A DNA stretch of 64,000 nucleotides from Planctomycetaceae bacterium (GCA_947492385.1 CANLMX010000005.1:1-64000); one strand, 5' to 3'; numbered from the stretch's first letter, positions 26,630-38,079 are shown. Notes: generated from the letters alone by a model not told the origin. Program-made: numbers and translations.

Positions 26630-29223
26630 GCGGGCGCCGAGCGGTCCCCGCGAAGGCCGTGGTTGCCATGGTCTCGTTGCTCGGGTTCGCCGCGAGCGCG
26701 CTCGCCCAGGCCGTGCCCGCCCAGCTCGAACTTTCGCCCGCCGTGCGTGGTGCACTGCAGAGCGCTGCGCTCTCCGACCCCGAGCGCGCAGCGCTGCGCC
26801 TGAGGCACGGCACGTACGACGACGGGGACCTGGTGTCGGCCGACGATCGTGCGCGCGCGGCGCTGTCACGCTGGGACCTCCGCTCGGCCGCGCTCGCGGA
26901 CCCGGGCGCGGCGGCCGAACTGCGTGCCGAGGCTGCGGTACGCGCAGGTGAGCCCGAGGCTGCGCTCGCAATGCTGGCCGAGCCTTCCGGCGCGCGCGGG
27001 TGGCTCGTGCGCGCCGCGGCGCTCGATGCGCTTGGGCGCCCGGCCGAATCGATCGAGGCCGCGCGCCGCGCGAAGTCCATGGGCGAGGATCCGGGGGCCA
27101 CCCGCGACGCGCGCATGGACGCCGTCGAGGCGACCGCGCTCCTCGCGCGGCTCGAGGGCCGCCCGGCACGCGACTGGCAGGCGATGCTCGACGCGCTGGG
27201 GGCGTTGCGCGACGCCGACCCGCTCGACCCGCGGCCCCGGCTCCTCGAGGGCCGGCTCCTCTTCGAGAAGGAGCGCTTCGGCGATGCGGTGGCCGCGCTG
27301 CGCGAGGCGCTCGGCCGCGATCTCCGTTCCTCGGAGGCGGTGTTCCTGCTCGGGCGCGTGGCCGTGCAGACGTTCGACCTCGCGGGAGCGCGTTCGGCGG
27401 CCGGGCTGCTCCGTGCCATGCAGGCCGACCATCCGCTTGCGTCGCTCGTCGAGGCGGAGGCCGCGCTCCAGGAGCGCGCGCCTGCGGACGCGGTGGCCGC
27501 CCTCGATCCACTGATCGCACGGTTTCCGGGGCAGCGCGCCGCCCTCTCGCTTCGTGCCGCGGCGGACGGCATGCGATTCGACGATGCGGCGATGGACGCG
27601 AGGCTGCGCGCCCTCGACGCGATCATGCCCGGTTCGCCGGTCGCGCATCACGAGTGCGGTCGCTTCCTGGCGATGGCTAGGCAGTATGCGGCGGCGGCAG
27701 CGGCCCTCGGCGAGGCGGCGCGGCGTGCGCCCGGCTGGAGCGTGCCCGTCGTCGAGCTGGGGCTCCTCGAGATGCAGTCCGGCCGCGATGCGGAGGCGCT
27801 CGCCGCGCTGCGTCGTGCTGCCGAGCTCGATCCGTTCGATCGGCGTGCGCGGCACAGCCTGACGCTCGCCGAGGACCTGGCGTCGTGGAAGCGGTTCGAC
27901 GGGGCGCATTTCGCGGTCCGGTGCCGTCCGGGCATCGACGAGGCGCTCGCGGCCTGGATGCCGCAGGTGCTGGACGCCATGCATGGCGACGTGGTCGCGT
28001 GGCTCGGTCACGTCCCGGAAGGCCGGACGGTCATCGAGCTCCACCCCGACCACAAGAGCTTCGCCGTGCGCATCACGGGCATGCCGTCAGTGCACACGAT
28101 GGCGGCCAGCACGGGACCCCTGATCGCGCTCGAGGCGCCCCGCGAGGGCGCGCCGCAGCTTCATCTCGGCCGATTCGACTGGCAGGCGGTGCTTCGCCAC
28201 GAGTACGTGCACACTGTGACGCTCGACCAGACGCGCAACCGCATCCCGCACTGGTTCACCGAGGCGCTCGCCGTGCGGCTCGAGGGCAAGCCGCGCTCGT
28301 TCGAGTCCGTGCAGGTGCTTGCGCGGGCGTTCCTGCAGGACGAGCTCTTCGACCTCGACGAGATCAACCTCGCGTTCGTGCGCCCGAAGCGCCGCGACGA
28401 CCGGCAGCAGGCATATGCGCAGGGCGCCTGGATGGTCGAGTTCATCGAGCGCGAGTGGGGGCGCGATGCGCTGCACCGGATGCTCGCGCTGTACCGCGAC
28501 GGCGTGCCCGAGCAGGCCGCCTTCGATCGGGTCCTGGGTGTCGGGCGCGACGAATTCACGCGCCGGTTCGAGGCCCACGCGGAGCGCGACCTTGCGGGCT
28601 GGGGCATGCTCGCCGAACCGACGATGGCGGAGTTCAGCGACGAGGTGCGTGCGGAGACCGGTGCCGGCCCCGGACCCGTGCCGCTCGACGATGCACGGAT
28701 CGAGGCGCTGCTTGTGCGGCACCCGAACCATCCGGACCTGCTCGAAGTCGCGATCCGCCGCGCGCTGAAGGGCGGGGTGGCACCCGATGCCGCGACCATG
28801 GACAGGCTCCGCGCCTATGCGGCCGCACGGCCGGTCGATCCATGGCCGCACCGCGAACTTGCACGCGCCGCGCTCGCCGCGAACGACGCCGCAGGGGCGA
28901 TCCCGCACCTTGAGTTCGTCGACGAGCGGACCGACGACGATCCTTCGATCGCGCTCGAGCTGGCCCGGCTCGAGCGCGCACGGGGGAATCGCGTGCGCGC
29001 GCTCGAGCACGCGACGAAGGCCGCGCGCATCGACGCGTATTCCGCATCCACGCGGGAGTTCGTGGCCGCGCTCGCGGTGGAGGCCGGGAACCTCGACGCG
29101 GCGCGCATGCACGTGGTGGCCCTCGGGGCGCTCGAACCGGGCGAGGAACGCCATCTCAAGCGCTTGGAGCGCCTGGACGCCATGATTTCCGCCCGTTCCG
29201 GGCCGGCGAATGCACCGCAGTGA
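26626..29223 (+). CDS. TPR-rich secreted protein with MA-family-like peptidase domain
   Basis: VLRHEYVHTVTLDQTRNRIPHWFTEALAVRLEG (HExxH plus downstream E); multiple TPR-like repeats; ATGA-type overlap with upstream gene. Confidence 0.75.
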   Translation: MSGRRAVPAKAVVAMVSLLGFAASALAQAVPAQLELSPAVRGALQSAALSDPERAALRLRHGTYDDGDLVSADDRARAALSRWDLRSAALADPGAAAELRAEAAVRAGEPEAALAMLAEPSGARGWLVRAAALDALGRPAESIEAARRAKSMGEDPGATRDARMDAVEATALLARLEGRPARDWQAMLDALGALRDADPLDPRPRLLEGRLLFEKERFGDAVAALREALGRDLRSSEAVFLLGRVAVQTFDLAGARSAAGLLRAMQADHPLASLVEAEAALQERAPADAVAALDPLIARFPGQRAALSLRAAADGMRFDDAAMDARLRALDAIMPGSPVAHHECGRFLAMARQYAAAAAALGEAARRAPGWSVPVVELGLLEMQSGRDAEALAALRRAAELDPFDRRARHSLTLAEDLASWKRFDGAHFAVRCRPGIDEALAAWMPQVLDAMHGDVVAWLGHVPEGRTVIELHPDHKSFAVRITGMPSVHTMAASTGPLIALEAPREGAPQLHLGRFDWQAVLRHEYVHTVTLDQTRNRIPHWFTEALAVRLEGKPRSFESVQVLARAFLQDELFDLDEINLAFVRPKRRDDRQQAYAQGAWMVEFIEREWGRDALHRMLALYRDGVPEQAAFDRVLGVGRDEFTRRFEAHAERDLAGWGMLAEPTMAEFSDEVRAETGAGPGPVPLDDARIEALLVRHPNHPDLLEVAIRRALKGGVAPDAATMDRLRAYAAARPVDPWPHRELARAALAANDAAGAIPHLEFVDERTDDDPSIALELARLERARGNRVRALEHATKAARIDAYSASTREFVAALAVEAGNLDAARMHVVALGALEPGEERHLKRLERLDAMISARSGPANAPQ

Positions 29224-29248
29224 TCGTGGCGCCGGCGCAGACCGGTGC

Positions 29249-29254
29249 TAGATT
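29249..29254 (+). promoter_or_regulatory. -10-like TAGATT, 8 nt before ATG 29263
   Basis: TAGATT-tccgttcg-ATG. Confidence 0.5.
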
Positions 29255-29262
29255 TCCGTTCG

Positions 29263-30333
29263 ATGATCCCCTCGCCAGGCAGGTCCCAGGTGCGTGCATG
29301 CATGCCCCACGCGGCGGCGGCGTTCGCGTTCGCCCTGCACGGTACCGCGTCCGCGGCATCGGAGCGGTACGCGTGCACGGTGTCGCCGACGAGCACGTTC
29401 AGCCAGTCGACGCTCATCGCGCTTCCGCTCGCCGGGACCTGGATCGGCAATTACGACGCCACCGCGAATCCCGGCGGCACGCGCACGGTCCCAGGGCTCT
29501 TCGGCGGCAGCGGCAACAACGCGATCCCGTTCACTTCGACGGTGAAGCCGGGCGTCGGCATCACCGACGCGAATCCGTCGGGCTCGTTCGCGCTCGTGGT
29601 CGACCGCGCCGCGGGCACGTGCGCCGTCGAGGGCCTGTCGATCGACGTGCTGAATGGCGAGACGGGGACGGTCACGACCGACCTCGTCGTCTCGTTCTCC
29701 ACGTTCCGCACCTTCGCGCCGAACTCGACGTTCATCGGAGTGAGCAACTTCACCGTCCCGCTCGAGGCCGGCGCGCTCGCCGATGCCAGCGCCTCGCAGT
29801 CGGGCGCCGCCGTCGGCACCGTCACGGCGAATCCGGACGGCACGTGGGCGTTCGCGGTCTCGGTTCCTGTGACGTTCTCCGTGGCGGGCACCTCGATGGG
29901 CCAGCCGTTCACGAGCGACACTCCGGGGGCCCTGGTCCTGGGCGGAACGCTCGCGTTCGGGCCGGGCGGCGTGTCGTTGGGCGCCACGGGATCCGTCAAC
30001 GAGTCCGTGGCGGTCGACGCACCTCCGCCGATCGTCAACCAGCCGTTCCCGCTCCCGACCATCCTTCCTCCGGGAAGCACCGCGAACGTGCTGATGAGCG
30101 GCACGTTCTCGGCCGGAACCGCGACGACCGTGGCGTCGGCCTCGCTTGCGGCGACCGGACCGCTCGTGCTGCGGCCGGGGGACCTGAATGCCGACGGGAC
30201 GGTCAATGGCCTCGACCTGGGGATCCTGCTTGGTTCATGGGGTCCGGTGGGACCCGGGAACCCGGCCGACATCAACGGCGACGGCACGGTGAACGGGCTC
30301 GACCTCGGGGTGCTGCTCGGCAACTGGGGCTGA
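29263..30333 (+). CDS. Secreted protein with two C-terminal dockerin-like repeats
   Basis: GDLNADGTVNGLDLGILLGSWG...ADINGDGTVNGLDLGVLLGNWG at the extreme C-terminus. Confidence 0.75.
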   Translation: MIPSPGRSQVRACMPHAAAAFAFALHGTASAASERYACTVSPTSTFSQSTLIALPLAGTWIGNYDATANPGGTRTVPGLFGGSGNNAIPFTSTVKPGVGITDANPSGSFALVVDRAAGTCAVEGLSIDVLNGETGTVTTDLVVSFSTFRTFAPNSTFIGVSNFTVPLEAGALADASASQSGAAVGTVTANPDGTWAFAVSVPVTFSVAGTSMGQPFTSDTPGALVLGGTLAFGPGGVSLGATGSVNESVAVDAPPPIVNQPFPLPTILPPGSTANVLMSGTFSAGTATTVASASLAATGPLVLRPGDLNADGTVNGLDLGILLGSWGPVGPGNPADINGDGTVNGLDLGVLLGNWG

Positions 30334-30338
30334 CGCGC

Positions 30339-31310
30339 TCAGCCGTGCGTGCACCACGGGAGCGACGCGAGGTCGACGTTGCCGCCGCAGAGGACGACGG
30401 CCGCGGGCCGCGCGCGGTCGCCGCCGCAGCGGTCGGCAAGCAGCGCAGCGATGCCCACGGCGGCGCTCGGCTCGATGACGACGCGCATCTCCTCGAACGC
30501 GAAGCGCATCGCCGCCACGATCTGGCCCTCCGTGACGGTGACGACGTCGTCGACGAGGTCGCGCAGGAGCGGGAACGTCAGTTCACCGAGCGGCGCGCGC
30601 AATCCATCGGCAATCGAGACGGGCGGATGCTGCGGCGCGATGCGCCCGGACCGGAACGACTCCGCGGCATCGCCGGCGAGTTCGGGTTCGGCGCCGACGA
30701 TCCTCACGCCTGGGCACGCATCGCGCAACGCCACCGCGATCCCGCCGATCAGGCCGCCTCCGCCCACAGGCACCACGACGGTCCCGGCGTCCGGAAGCTG
30801 TCCGGCGATCTCGAGGCCAACCGTGCCCTGGCCGGCGATGGTCCACGGATGATCGTATGGCGGGACGACGAACGCACCGGTCCGGCGTGCGATCTCGTCG
30901 CACGCCGCGGCGCGCTCGGCCGCCGTGTTCCCGCACGCGTGCACCGCGGCGCCGGCCGCTTCGACCGCCGCGCGCTTGATGGGCGATGCGTTCATCGGCA
31001 TCACGACATGCGCGGGGATCCCGCGGTTCGCTGCCGCCGTGGCAAGTGCGAGCGCATGGTTGCCCGAGCTGTGCGTCACGACGCCGTGCGCGGCCGCAGC
31101 GGCATCGAGTAGGCGAACGGCGTTCGATGCACCGCGGATCTTGAAGCTTCCCGTCCGCTGCATCGACTCGCACTTGACGGCGGCGGGGCGACCCGCAGCG
31201 TCCGAAAGTGCCCGGCTTCCGAAGGCCGGCGTCAGGAACACGGCCCCGGCGATCCGGGCCGCGGCCGCGCGGACGTCGTCTGCCGATACACAGTGCCGGC
31301 GGTCGTGCAT
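30339..31310 (-). CDS. PLP-dependent threonine dehydratase / serine racemase-like enzyme
   Basis: KCESMQRTGSFKIRGA, THSSGNHALALA, VVPVGGGGLIGG, VVLCGGNVD. Confidence 0.85.
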   Translation of the reverse strand: MHDRRHCVSADDVRAAAARIAGAVFLTPAFGSRALSDAAGRPAAVKCESMQRTGSFKIRGASNAVRLLDAAAAAHGVVTHSSGNHALALATAAANRGIPAHVVMPMNASPIKRAAVEAAGAAVHACGNTAAERAAACDEIARRTGAFVVPPYDHPWTIAGQGTVGLEIAGQLPDAGTVVVPVGGGGLIGGIAVALRDACPGVRIVGAEPELAGDAAESFRSGRIAPQHPPVSIADGLRAPLGELTFPLLRDLVDDVVTVTEGQIVAAMRFAFEEMRVVIEPSAAVGIAALLADRCGGDRARPAAVVLCGGNVDLASLPWCTHG

Positions 31311-31327
31311 CGAGCCCTCCCGGGTGC

Positions 31328-32266
31328 TCAGCCCCAGACGAAGCTCTGGCGGTGCAGCTTGCGGTGCACGGTGGTCTGGTCGGTCAGCACACCCTCGGTG
31401 CGGAGGATCCGTGCGCGCAGGTCATCGAAGTGGGCGCCGTCGCGCACGTTGAATTCGAAGGCCACCGGGTGCGATCCCGTCATGATGCTGAGGAAGTCGA
31501 CCTCGGGGAACGCGGAGAGCGACGCGACCACCTCGCGGGCGGGCCGCGCGACCTGCAGCGTCATGAGACCGCTCAGGTTGAGGCCGATGCGCGTCGGGTC
31601 GGGCAGCGTGAGCACCCGCAGGATGCGATCGGCTGAGAGCTTGCGGAACCGGTCGGCGGCGCTGGTGGCCGAGATGCCGGTGTTGTTGGCGATCTCGGTG
31701 AACGACATCCGGCCGTCCGCCTGCACCTGCTTGATGATCTGCCGATCAGTGGCGTCGATCTCGCGCGGTGCGTGCAGCGCGTGGCTGGGTTCGACCCCGC
31801 GCGTCGCGTCGGCGAACTCGAGCACCGTGCGCGTCTCGGCCAGGTGGACGTTGGGGTGCGCCAACACCGCCTCGTCCAGGATCGACGCGACCGTGGGCGA
31901 ATTGGGTGCGACTCCGTACAGGACGAGATCCCATGCGCCGAAGCCAGCGCTGATGAACGAGAATGCGGGATGCCTGCACATGTCCGCGGCGACCGAGTCC
32001 ACGTCGCCGCGCACGCGGATGTAGGTCGCGAACTGCACCGAGAGGCCCAGGTACTCGGGAGGCACGAAGCCGATGATCCGCACCGAGCGCTCCTCGATGA
32101 GCCTCGCGAGGCGCCGGCTGACGTTCGCCTCCGACAGCCCGGTGCGCTGGGCGAGGTCGCGGCCGGAGGCGCGGCCGTCCGACAGCAGCATCTGGACGAG
32201 CTTGACGTCGGCGTCGTCGAGGGGAGGGAGCGAAGGATCCGAGTAGCGAGGGGGGCTTCGAAGCAT
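31328..32266 (-). CDS. Tandem Lrp/AsnC-family transcriptional regulator (two HTH regions, two RAM-like regions)
   Basis: LDDADVKLVQMLLSDGRASGRDLAQRTGLSEANVSRRLARL and IDATDRQIIKQVQADGRMSFTEIANNTGISATSAADRFRKL. Confidence 0.85.
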   Translation of the reverse strand: MLRSPPRYSDPSLPPLDDADVKLVQMLLSDGRASGRDLAQRTGLSEANVSRRLARLIEERSVRIIGFVPPEYLGLSVQFATYIRVRGDVDSVAADMCRHPAFSFISAGFGAWDLVLYGVAPNSPTVASILDEAVLAHPNVHLAETRTVLEFADATRGVEPSHALHAPREIDATDRQIIKQVQADGRMSFTEIANNTGISATSAADRFRKLSADRILRVLTLPDPTRIGLNLSGLMTLQVARPAREVVASLSAFPEVDFLSIMTGSHPVAFEFNVRDGAHFDDLRARILRTEGVLTDQTTVHRKLHRQSFVWG

Positions 32267-32443
32267 CGTGGTGGGTGCAGCCGATCCGAACCGTGACTGA
32301 TGCTCGTTCCACCGCGGTGACGGTGGGCGCACCAACCCCCCGGAAAGGAGTGGCCCGCGCGGCCTGGCGCGCGGCTTCAGGCGATCCACACTGGCTGACG
32401 CCGGCATGGTGGCCGCCTGGTTGTTTCCCCGGATCACACCCGT

Positions 32444-32471
32444 GTCACCCGATAAACCACCATCGGGTGAC
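32444..32471. repeat. Perfect 10-bp inverted repeat in lrp/thiC intergenic region
   Basis: gtcacccgat-aaaccacc-atcgggtgac. Confidence 0.7.
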
Positions 32472-32686
32472 GCACATCACCTTCGCTTGACCACGGTGGA
32501 AACTCCGTGGTTCCCGGCAGCGGGTCGAAGGAACACGTGCGGAGATACTATCGGGCACCGAAACCCGCACCTTGAGTTCGCCGATTCCGCGGCGTTTCTG
32601 CAAGTTTCGGGGTCAGAGGCGGGGAGTTTGCCGCATTGCACCGTCCGGTGGCATGTTCCGTGGCAGACCGTCGGGACCCGCCCCCC

Positions 32687-32692
32687 TAGAAT
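32687..32692 (+). promoter_or_regulatory. -10-like TAGAAT, 8 nt before the TPP riboswitch
   Basis: TAGAAT-cggaaata-TCGCTCGGGG. Confidence 0.6.
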
Positions 32693-32700
32693 CGGAAATA

Positions 32701-32785
32701 TCGCTCGGGGCGCGTCGTGCATTTCGCACGCCGCTGAGATGCACCCGTGGAACCTGACCCGGTTCGTACCGGCGTAGGGAAGCGA
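32701..32785 (+). promoter_or_regulatory. TPP riboswitch (THI element) upstream of thiC
   Basis: tcgctCGGGGcgc...gCTGAGAtgcACCCgtgGAACCTGAcccGGttcgtACCgGCGTAGGGAagcga; P1 tcgct/agcga. Confidence 0.95.
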
Positions 32786-32795
32786 ACACCATCCC

Positions 32796-34667
<1,872 letters not shown>

Positions 34668-34691
34668 ACCGGAGGGCCGACGCCCCCGCCC

Positions 34692-35906
34692 TCACGCCGC
34701 GGAGATGCGGACGCCCACGATCCGGTCCGCGCAATGCGCGGCCGGACGGCTCACGGCGTCAGCCACGCAGGCCGCGACGTCGAACGCCGCGCGCGGGCGC
34801 CCGATGGCGCCCGCCGCACGCCGCATGCCGGCGAGCCGGGCCGGCTCGCCGAGGATCGCGGCCACGTGCGCGGCTGCCTCGAGCGGGCCTGCCGCCCGGG
34901 CCGCGGCGCCGGCGGCAACCAGCATCCGTGCATTGCGCTCTTCCTGGCCCGGGATCGGCCGCAGCAGCACCATCGGAAGCCCGAGCGCCCGCGCCTCGGT
35001 CGTGGTGAGGCCGCCGGGCTTCCCGACCAGCACGTCGGCGCCCGCCATGAACTCGTGCATCATCTTGGTGTAGCCGACCACGTGGAGCGCATTGCCGCGA
35101 GGCTCGCCGCGGCGCGACGCCCGCAGCGCGACCATCGCCGACTCGAGCACCACGTTGCGTCCGGACACCACGGTGACGTCCGAATCGCGCAGGCCGTCGA
35201 GCAATGCCATGACCGTGGGGCCGACGTCACCGATCCCGCAGCCGCCGCCCGTGACAAGGACGCTCGGGCGGCCCGTGCCCTGCGTGCGCGGCGACGCCAT
35301 GCCGAAGCGCGGGTCGACGGGAATGCCGGTGACGGCCACGCGGGCGGCATCCAGCCCGCCGGCGATCGCCGCCTCACGCGCGGCGGGCGATGCCACGCAC
35401 GTCATGTCGCTGCCGCGGTGGAGCCATACGGCGTGAGGATGCTCGTCGGTCACGATCGTGACGAGCGGAGCACGCAGCGCCCCGGTCTCGCGCATGCGTC
35501 CCAAGATGGCGGAGGTGAGGAAGTGCGTCGAGACGACCACGTCCGAGCCGTGGAGCGCGGCATGTCGCCGAAACTCGCCCAGGACGCGGTCCTGCACGCG
35601 GTCGAGCATGGATCGCACCCCGGTCCGTCCGTGGCGCGGGACGTCGGTGCGGTCGTAGATCGCACCGACCGCGCGCGGCGCGTGGCGCACCGCGCGGAGG
35701 TAGCCGTCCCGGTAGGTACGCGTGAACCACGCGGGCGCCAGCTCCAGCACGTCGACGAACGATGCCTGGCCAAGCTGGCCGCGCACGCGCATCGCGTCCC
35801 GGACCGCGAGGCCCGCGCGTCCGTGTCCGCACCCCACCGACGCGCCGCAGAACGCCGTGGCGATCCCGCGCGGTGCGCCTCCGGCCTCGGGTGCATCATG
35901 CCGCAT
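34692..35906 (-). CDS. MGDG synthase/UgtP-like glycosyltransferase
   Basis: ATAFCGASVGCGHGRAGLAVRDAM, VSTHFLTSAILGRMR, VLVTGGGCGIGDVGPTVMALL, MAGADVLVGKPGGLTTTEARALGLPMVLLRPIPGQEERNA. Confidence 0.8.
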   Translation of the reverse strand: MRHDAPEAGGAPRGIATAFCGASVGCGHGRAGLAVRDAMRVRGQLGQASFVDVLELAPAWFTRTYRDGYLRAVRHAPRAVGAIYDRTDVPRHGRTGVRSMLDRVQDRVLGEFRRHAALHGSDVVVSTHFLTSAILGRMRETGALRAPLVTIVTDEHPHAVWLHRGSDMTCVASPAAREAAIAGGLDAARVAVTGIPVDPRFGMASPRTQGTGRPSVLVTGGGCGIGDVGPTVMALLDGLRDSDVTVVSGRNVVLESAMVALRASRRGEPRGNALHVVGYTKMMHEFMAGADVLVGKPGGLTTTEARALGLPMVLLRPIPGQEERNARMLVAAGAAARAAGPLEAAAHVAAILGEPARLAGMRRAAGAIGRPRAAFDVAACVADAVSRPAAHCADRIVGVRISAA

Positions 35907-36765
35907 GAACGGGGTCTCCCTCCTCGGCGGGCACGGGCTCGAGCTCGTCCGCATGCTCGGGCTCCCATCCCGCGCCGCGCAGCAATGCCTCGACATCGAC
36001 GATCTCGAGCCGCCCGTCGGCGTGCTCGACCAGCGCGCTCGCGCGCTCGATCCAGTCGCCGCAGTTCGCGTACACGATGCCATCGGCGCGCGACTCGAGG
36101 CGCGGCTCGTGGATGTGCCCGCAGATCACCCCGTCGAGCGAGCGCCGGCGGGCCTCGTCGCCCACCGCCTGCTCAAACTTCGAGATGAAGGTGCATGCGC
36201 TCTTGACCTTCTTCTTGATGGCCTGTGAGAACGACCACCGCTCGAGTCCGACCAGCCCCCGCAGGTCATTGACGCGCCGGTTGAGCCCGACCAGCCAGTC
36301 GTAGCCCAGCGTGCCCAGCTTGGAAAGGAGCGGGGAACTCTGCACGACCAGGTCGAACTCGTCGCCGTGGCACACCAGGTAGCGGCGGCCGTCGGCCGCG
36401 CGGTGCACGGCCTGCTTGGCGACCCGGATGCCCGCGAGGTCGATGCCCGCGTAGGGCCGCAGCGACTCGTCGTGGTTCCCTGGGACGTACGTGATGATCG
36501 TCCCGCGCTTGGCGAGCTTCAGGATTCGCCGCACCACCTGGTTGTGCGTGACGGGCCACGTCCATCGCTGCCGGAGCGCCCACATGTCGACGATGTCGCC
36601 CACGAGGTAGAGCCGTTCGCACCGGACGCGCTTCAGGAACGCCGCGAACTCCTCGGCGCGTGCGCCGCGGAACCCAAGGTGCACGTCGCTCACGAACACG
36701 GTGCGGTACTCGAACATCGCCGGTCCCTCGAGGTGCGGACGAACGGCCGCGGACGGCGCATCCAT
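35896..36765 (-). CDS. LpxH-like metallophosphoesterase (UDP-2,3-diacylglucosamine diphosphatase family)
   Basis: FVSDVHLGFRGA, LYLVGDIVDMW, YVPGNHDESL, VCHGDEFD, GVICGHIHEP; overlaps downstream glycosyltransferase. Confidence 0.85.
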   Translation of the reverse strand: MDAPSAAVRPHLEGPAMFEYRTVFVSDVHLGFRGARAEEFAAFLKRVRCERLYLVGDIVDMWALRQRWTWPVTHNQVVRRILKLAKRGTIITYVPGNHDESLRPYAGIDLAGIRVAKQAVHRAADGRRYLVCHGDEFDLVVQSSPLLSKLGTLGYDWLVGLNRRVNDLRGLVGLERWSFSQAIKKKVKSACTFISKFEQAVGDEARRRSLDGVICGHIHEPRLESRADGIVYANCGDWIERASALVEHADGRLEIVDVEALLRGAGWEPEHADELEPVPAEEGDPVHAA

Positions 36766-36846
36766 GCGCCGGACAAGGGATCATCGGCTGCCTTGGTTCG
36801 GGAACGGTGAGGATGCGTCGGCGCGAACCGAATCTGAACGCCCGGC

Positions 36847-38079
36847 TCAGCGCGCCATCGCCCGCTCGACGTCGGCCACCGACTTCGGGATGCCCGCCGT
36901 CAGCACGCGTGGCCCGCTGGTCGTGGCGACCACGTCGTCCTCGATGCGGATTCCGATCCGCTCGCCGGGCAGGTACACGCCCGGTTCGATGGTGACCACC
37001 GCGCCCGCCTCGAGCGGGGCGTCGGGGGAGGCATCGTGTGTCTCGAGCCCGAGGTGATGCCCCATGCCGTGGATGAACGCGTCGCCCAGGCCCGCATCGG
37101 CGATCACCTTCCGGCCCGCGGCGTCGATCTGGGCGAGGGTCGCTCCCGGACGGACCGCTGCGATGGCGGCCTCCTGCGCACGCAGCACCAGTTCGTAGAG
37201 CTCGCGCTGACGCGGCGTGAACCGGCCGGACACCGGCAGCGTCCGGGTCACGTCGGCCGAATAGCCCGCAAACTTCGCGCCGCTGTCGAGCACCACGAGC
37301 TCGCCGTCGGCCAGTGCCTGGTCGTTCGCGTGGTAGTGCAGCACCGTGGCGTTGAATCCGCCGCCCGCGATCGTGCGGAACGCGAGCTCCCGCGCGCCGC
37401 CCGTGCGGTACGCGTGCTCGACCGCCTCCTGCACTTCGAACTCGTTCATGCCCGGGCGCATGCAGCGCATCGCGGCCGCGAATCCGAGCGCCGTGATCCG
37501 GCCGGCGTGCTCGATGCAGGCGACCTCCGCATCGCTCTTTGCCGCGCGCATCCGCGGGAGCAGGTCACTGCGGTCCTCGATCCGGGTGCCCGGCACGCGC
37601 TCCGCCTGCGCGCGCAGGATGGCGAGGTCCCCGGAGACCGGTGCATTCCACGCGCTGAGCGGCATGACGCAGGCAAGCGACCGCGCACGGCGCGTGGACT
37701 CGAGGAGCAGGCGGCCGAGCATGCCCGTGCGGACGACGGTGTCGAATCCGGTGCGAGCCTTCAGCGCCGCGCCGATCTCATGGCGGAACCCGTCCCACTT
37801 CTCGACTTCGGGGTTCAGCGGGCGCAGGAGCAGCGTCGCGCGCTTCGCGGCGACCGGATGCCCAGGATCGAGCAGGAGCATCGCGCCCGGCTCGTCTGTG
37901 ACGCCCGTCAGGTACTCGAAGTGCGCGTGCGGGCGCCAGGGATGGTGGAGGTTCGGATCGGCGTCGCCTGCGAGCACGAGCGCTGCCGACGTCCCAAGCT
38001 CGGCGAGGAGCCGCTCGCGGCGGGCGCGGAACTCGGCGGGTGCGATCGTGGGAAGCGGCGCGTCAGTGCCCGTGGCCAT
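36847..38079 (-). CDS. pepP: Xaa-Pro aminopeptidase (M24B)
   Basis: VVLDSGAKFAGYSADVTRTLPVSGRF, FIHGMGHHLGLETHD, VVTIEPGVYLPGERIGIRIEDDV. Confidence 0.9.
   Translation of the reverse strand: MATGTDAPLPTIAPAEFRARRERLLAELGTSAALVLAGDADPNLHHPWRPHAHFEYLTGVTDEPGAMLLLDPGHPVAAKRATLLLRPLNPEVEKWDGFRHEIGAALKARTGFDTVVRTGMLGRLLLESTRRARSLACVMPLSAWNAPVSGDLAILRAQAERVPGTRIEDRSDLLPRMRAAKSDAEVACIEHAGRITALGFAAAMRCMRPGMNEFEVQEAVEHAYRTGGARELAFRTIAGGGFNATVLHYHANDQALADGELVVLDSGAKFAGYSADVTRTLPVSGRFTPRQRELYELVLRAQEAAIAAVRPGATLAQIDAAGRKVIADAGLGDAFIHGMGHHLGLETHDASPDAPLEAGAVVTIEPGVYLPGERIGIRIEDDVVATTSGPRVLTAGIPKSVADVERAMAR

Noticed and set aside
32406-32777. 123-aa ORF upstream of thiC
   Set aside because: It runs through the thiC promoter and TPP riboswitch, which are strongly supported; no homologous-looking protein features.
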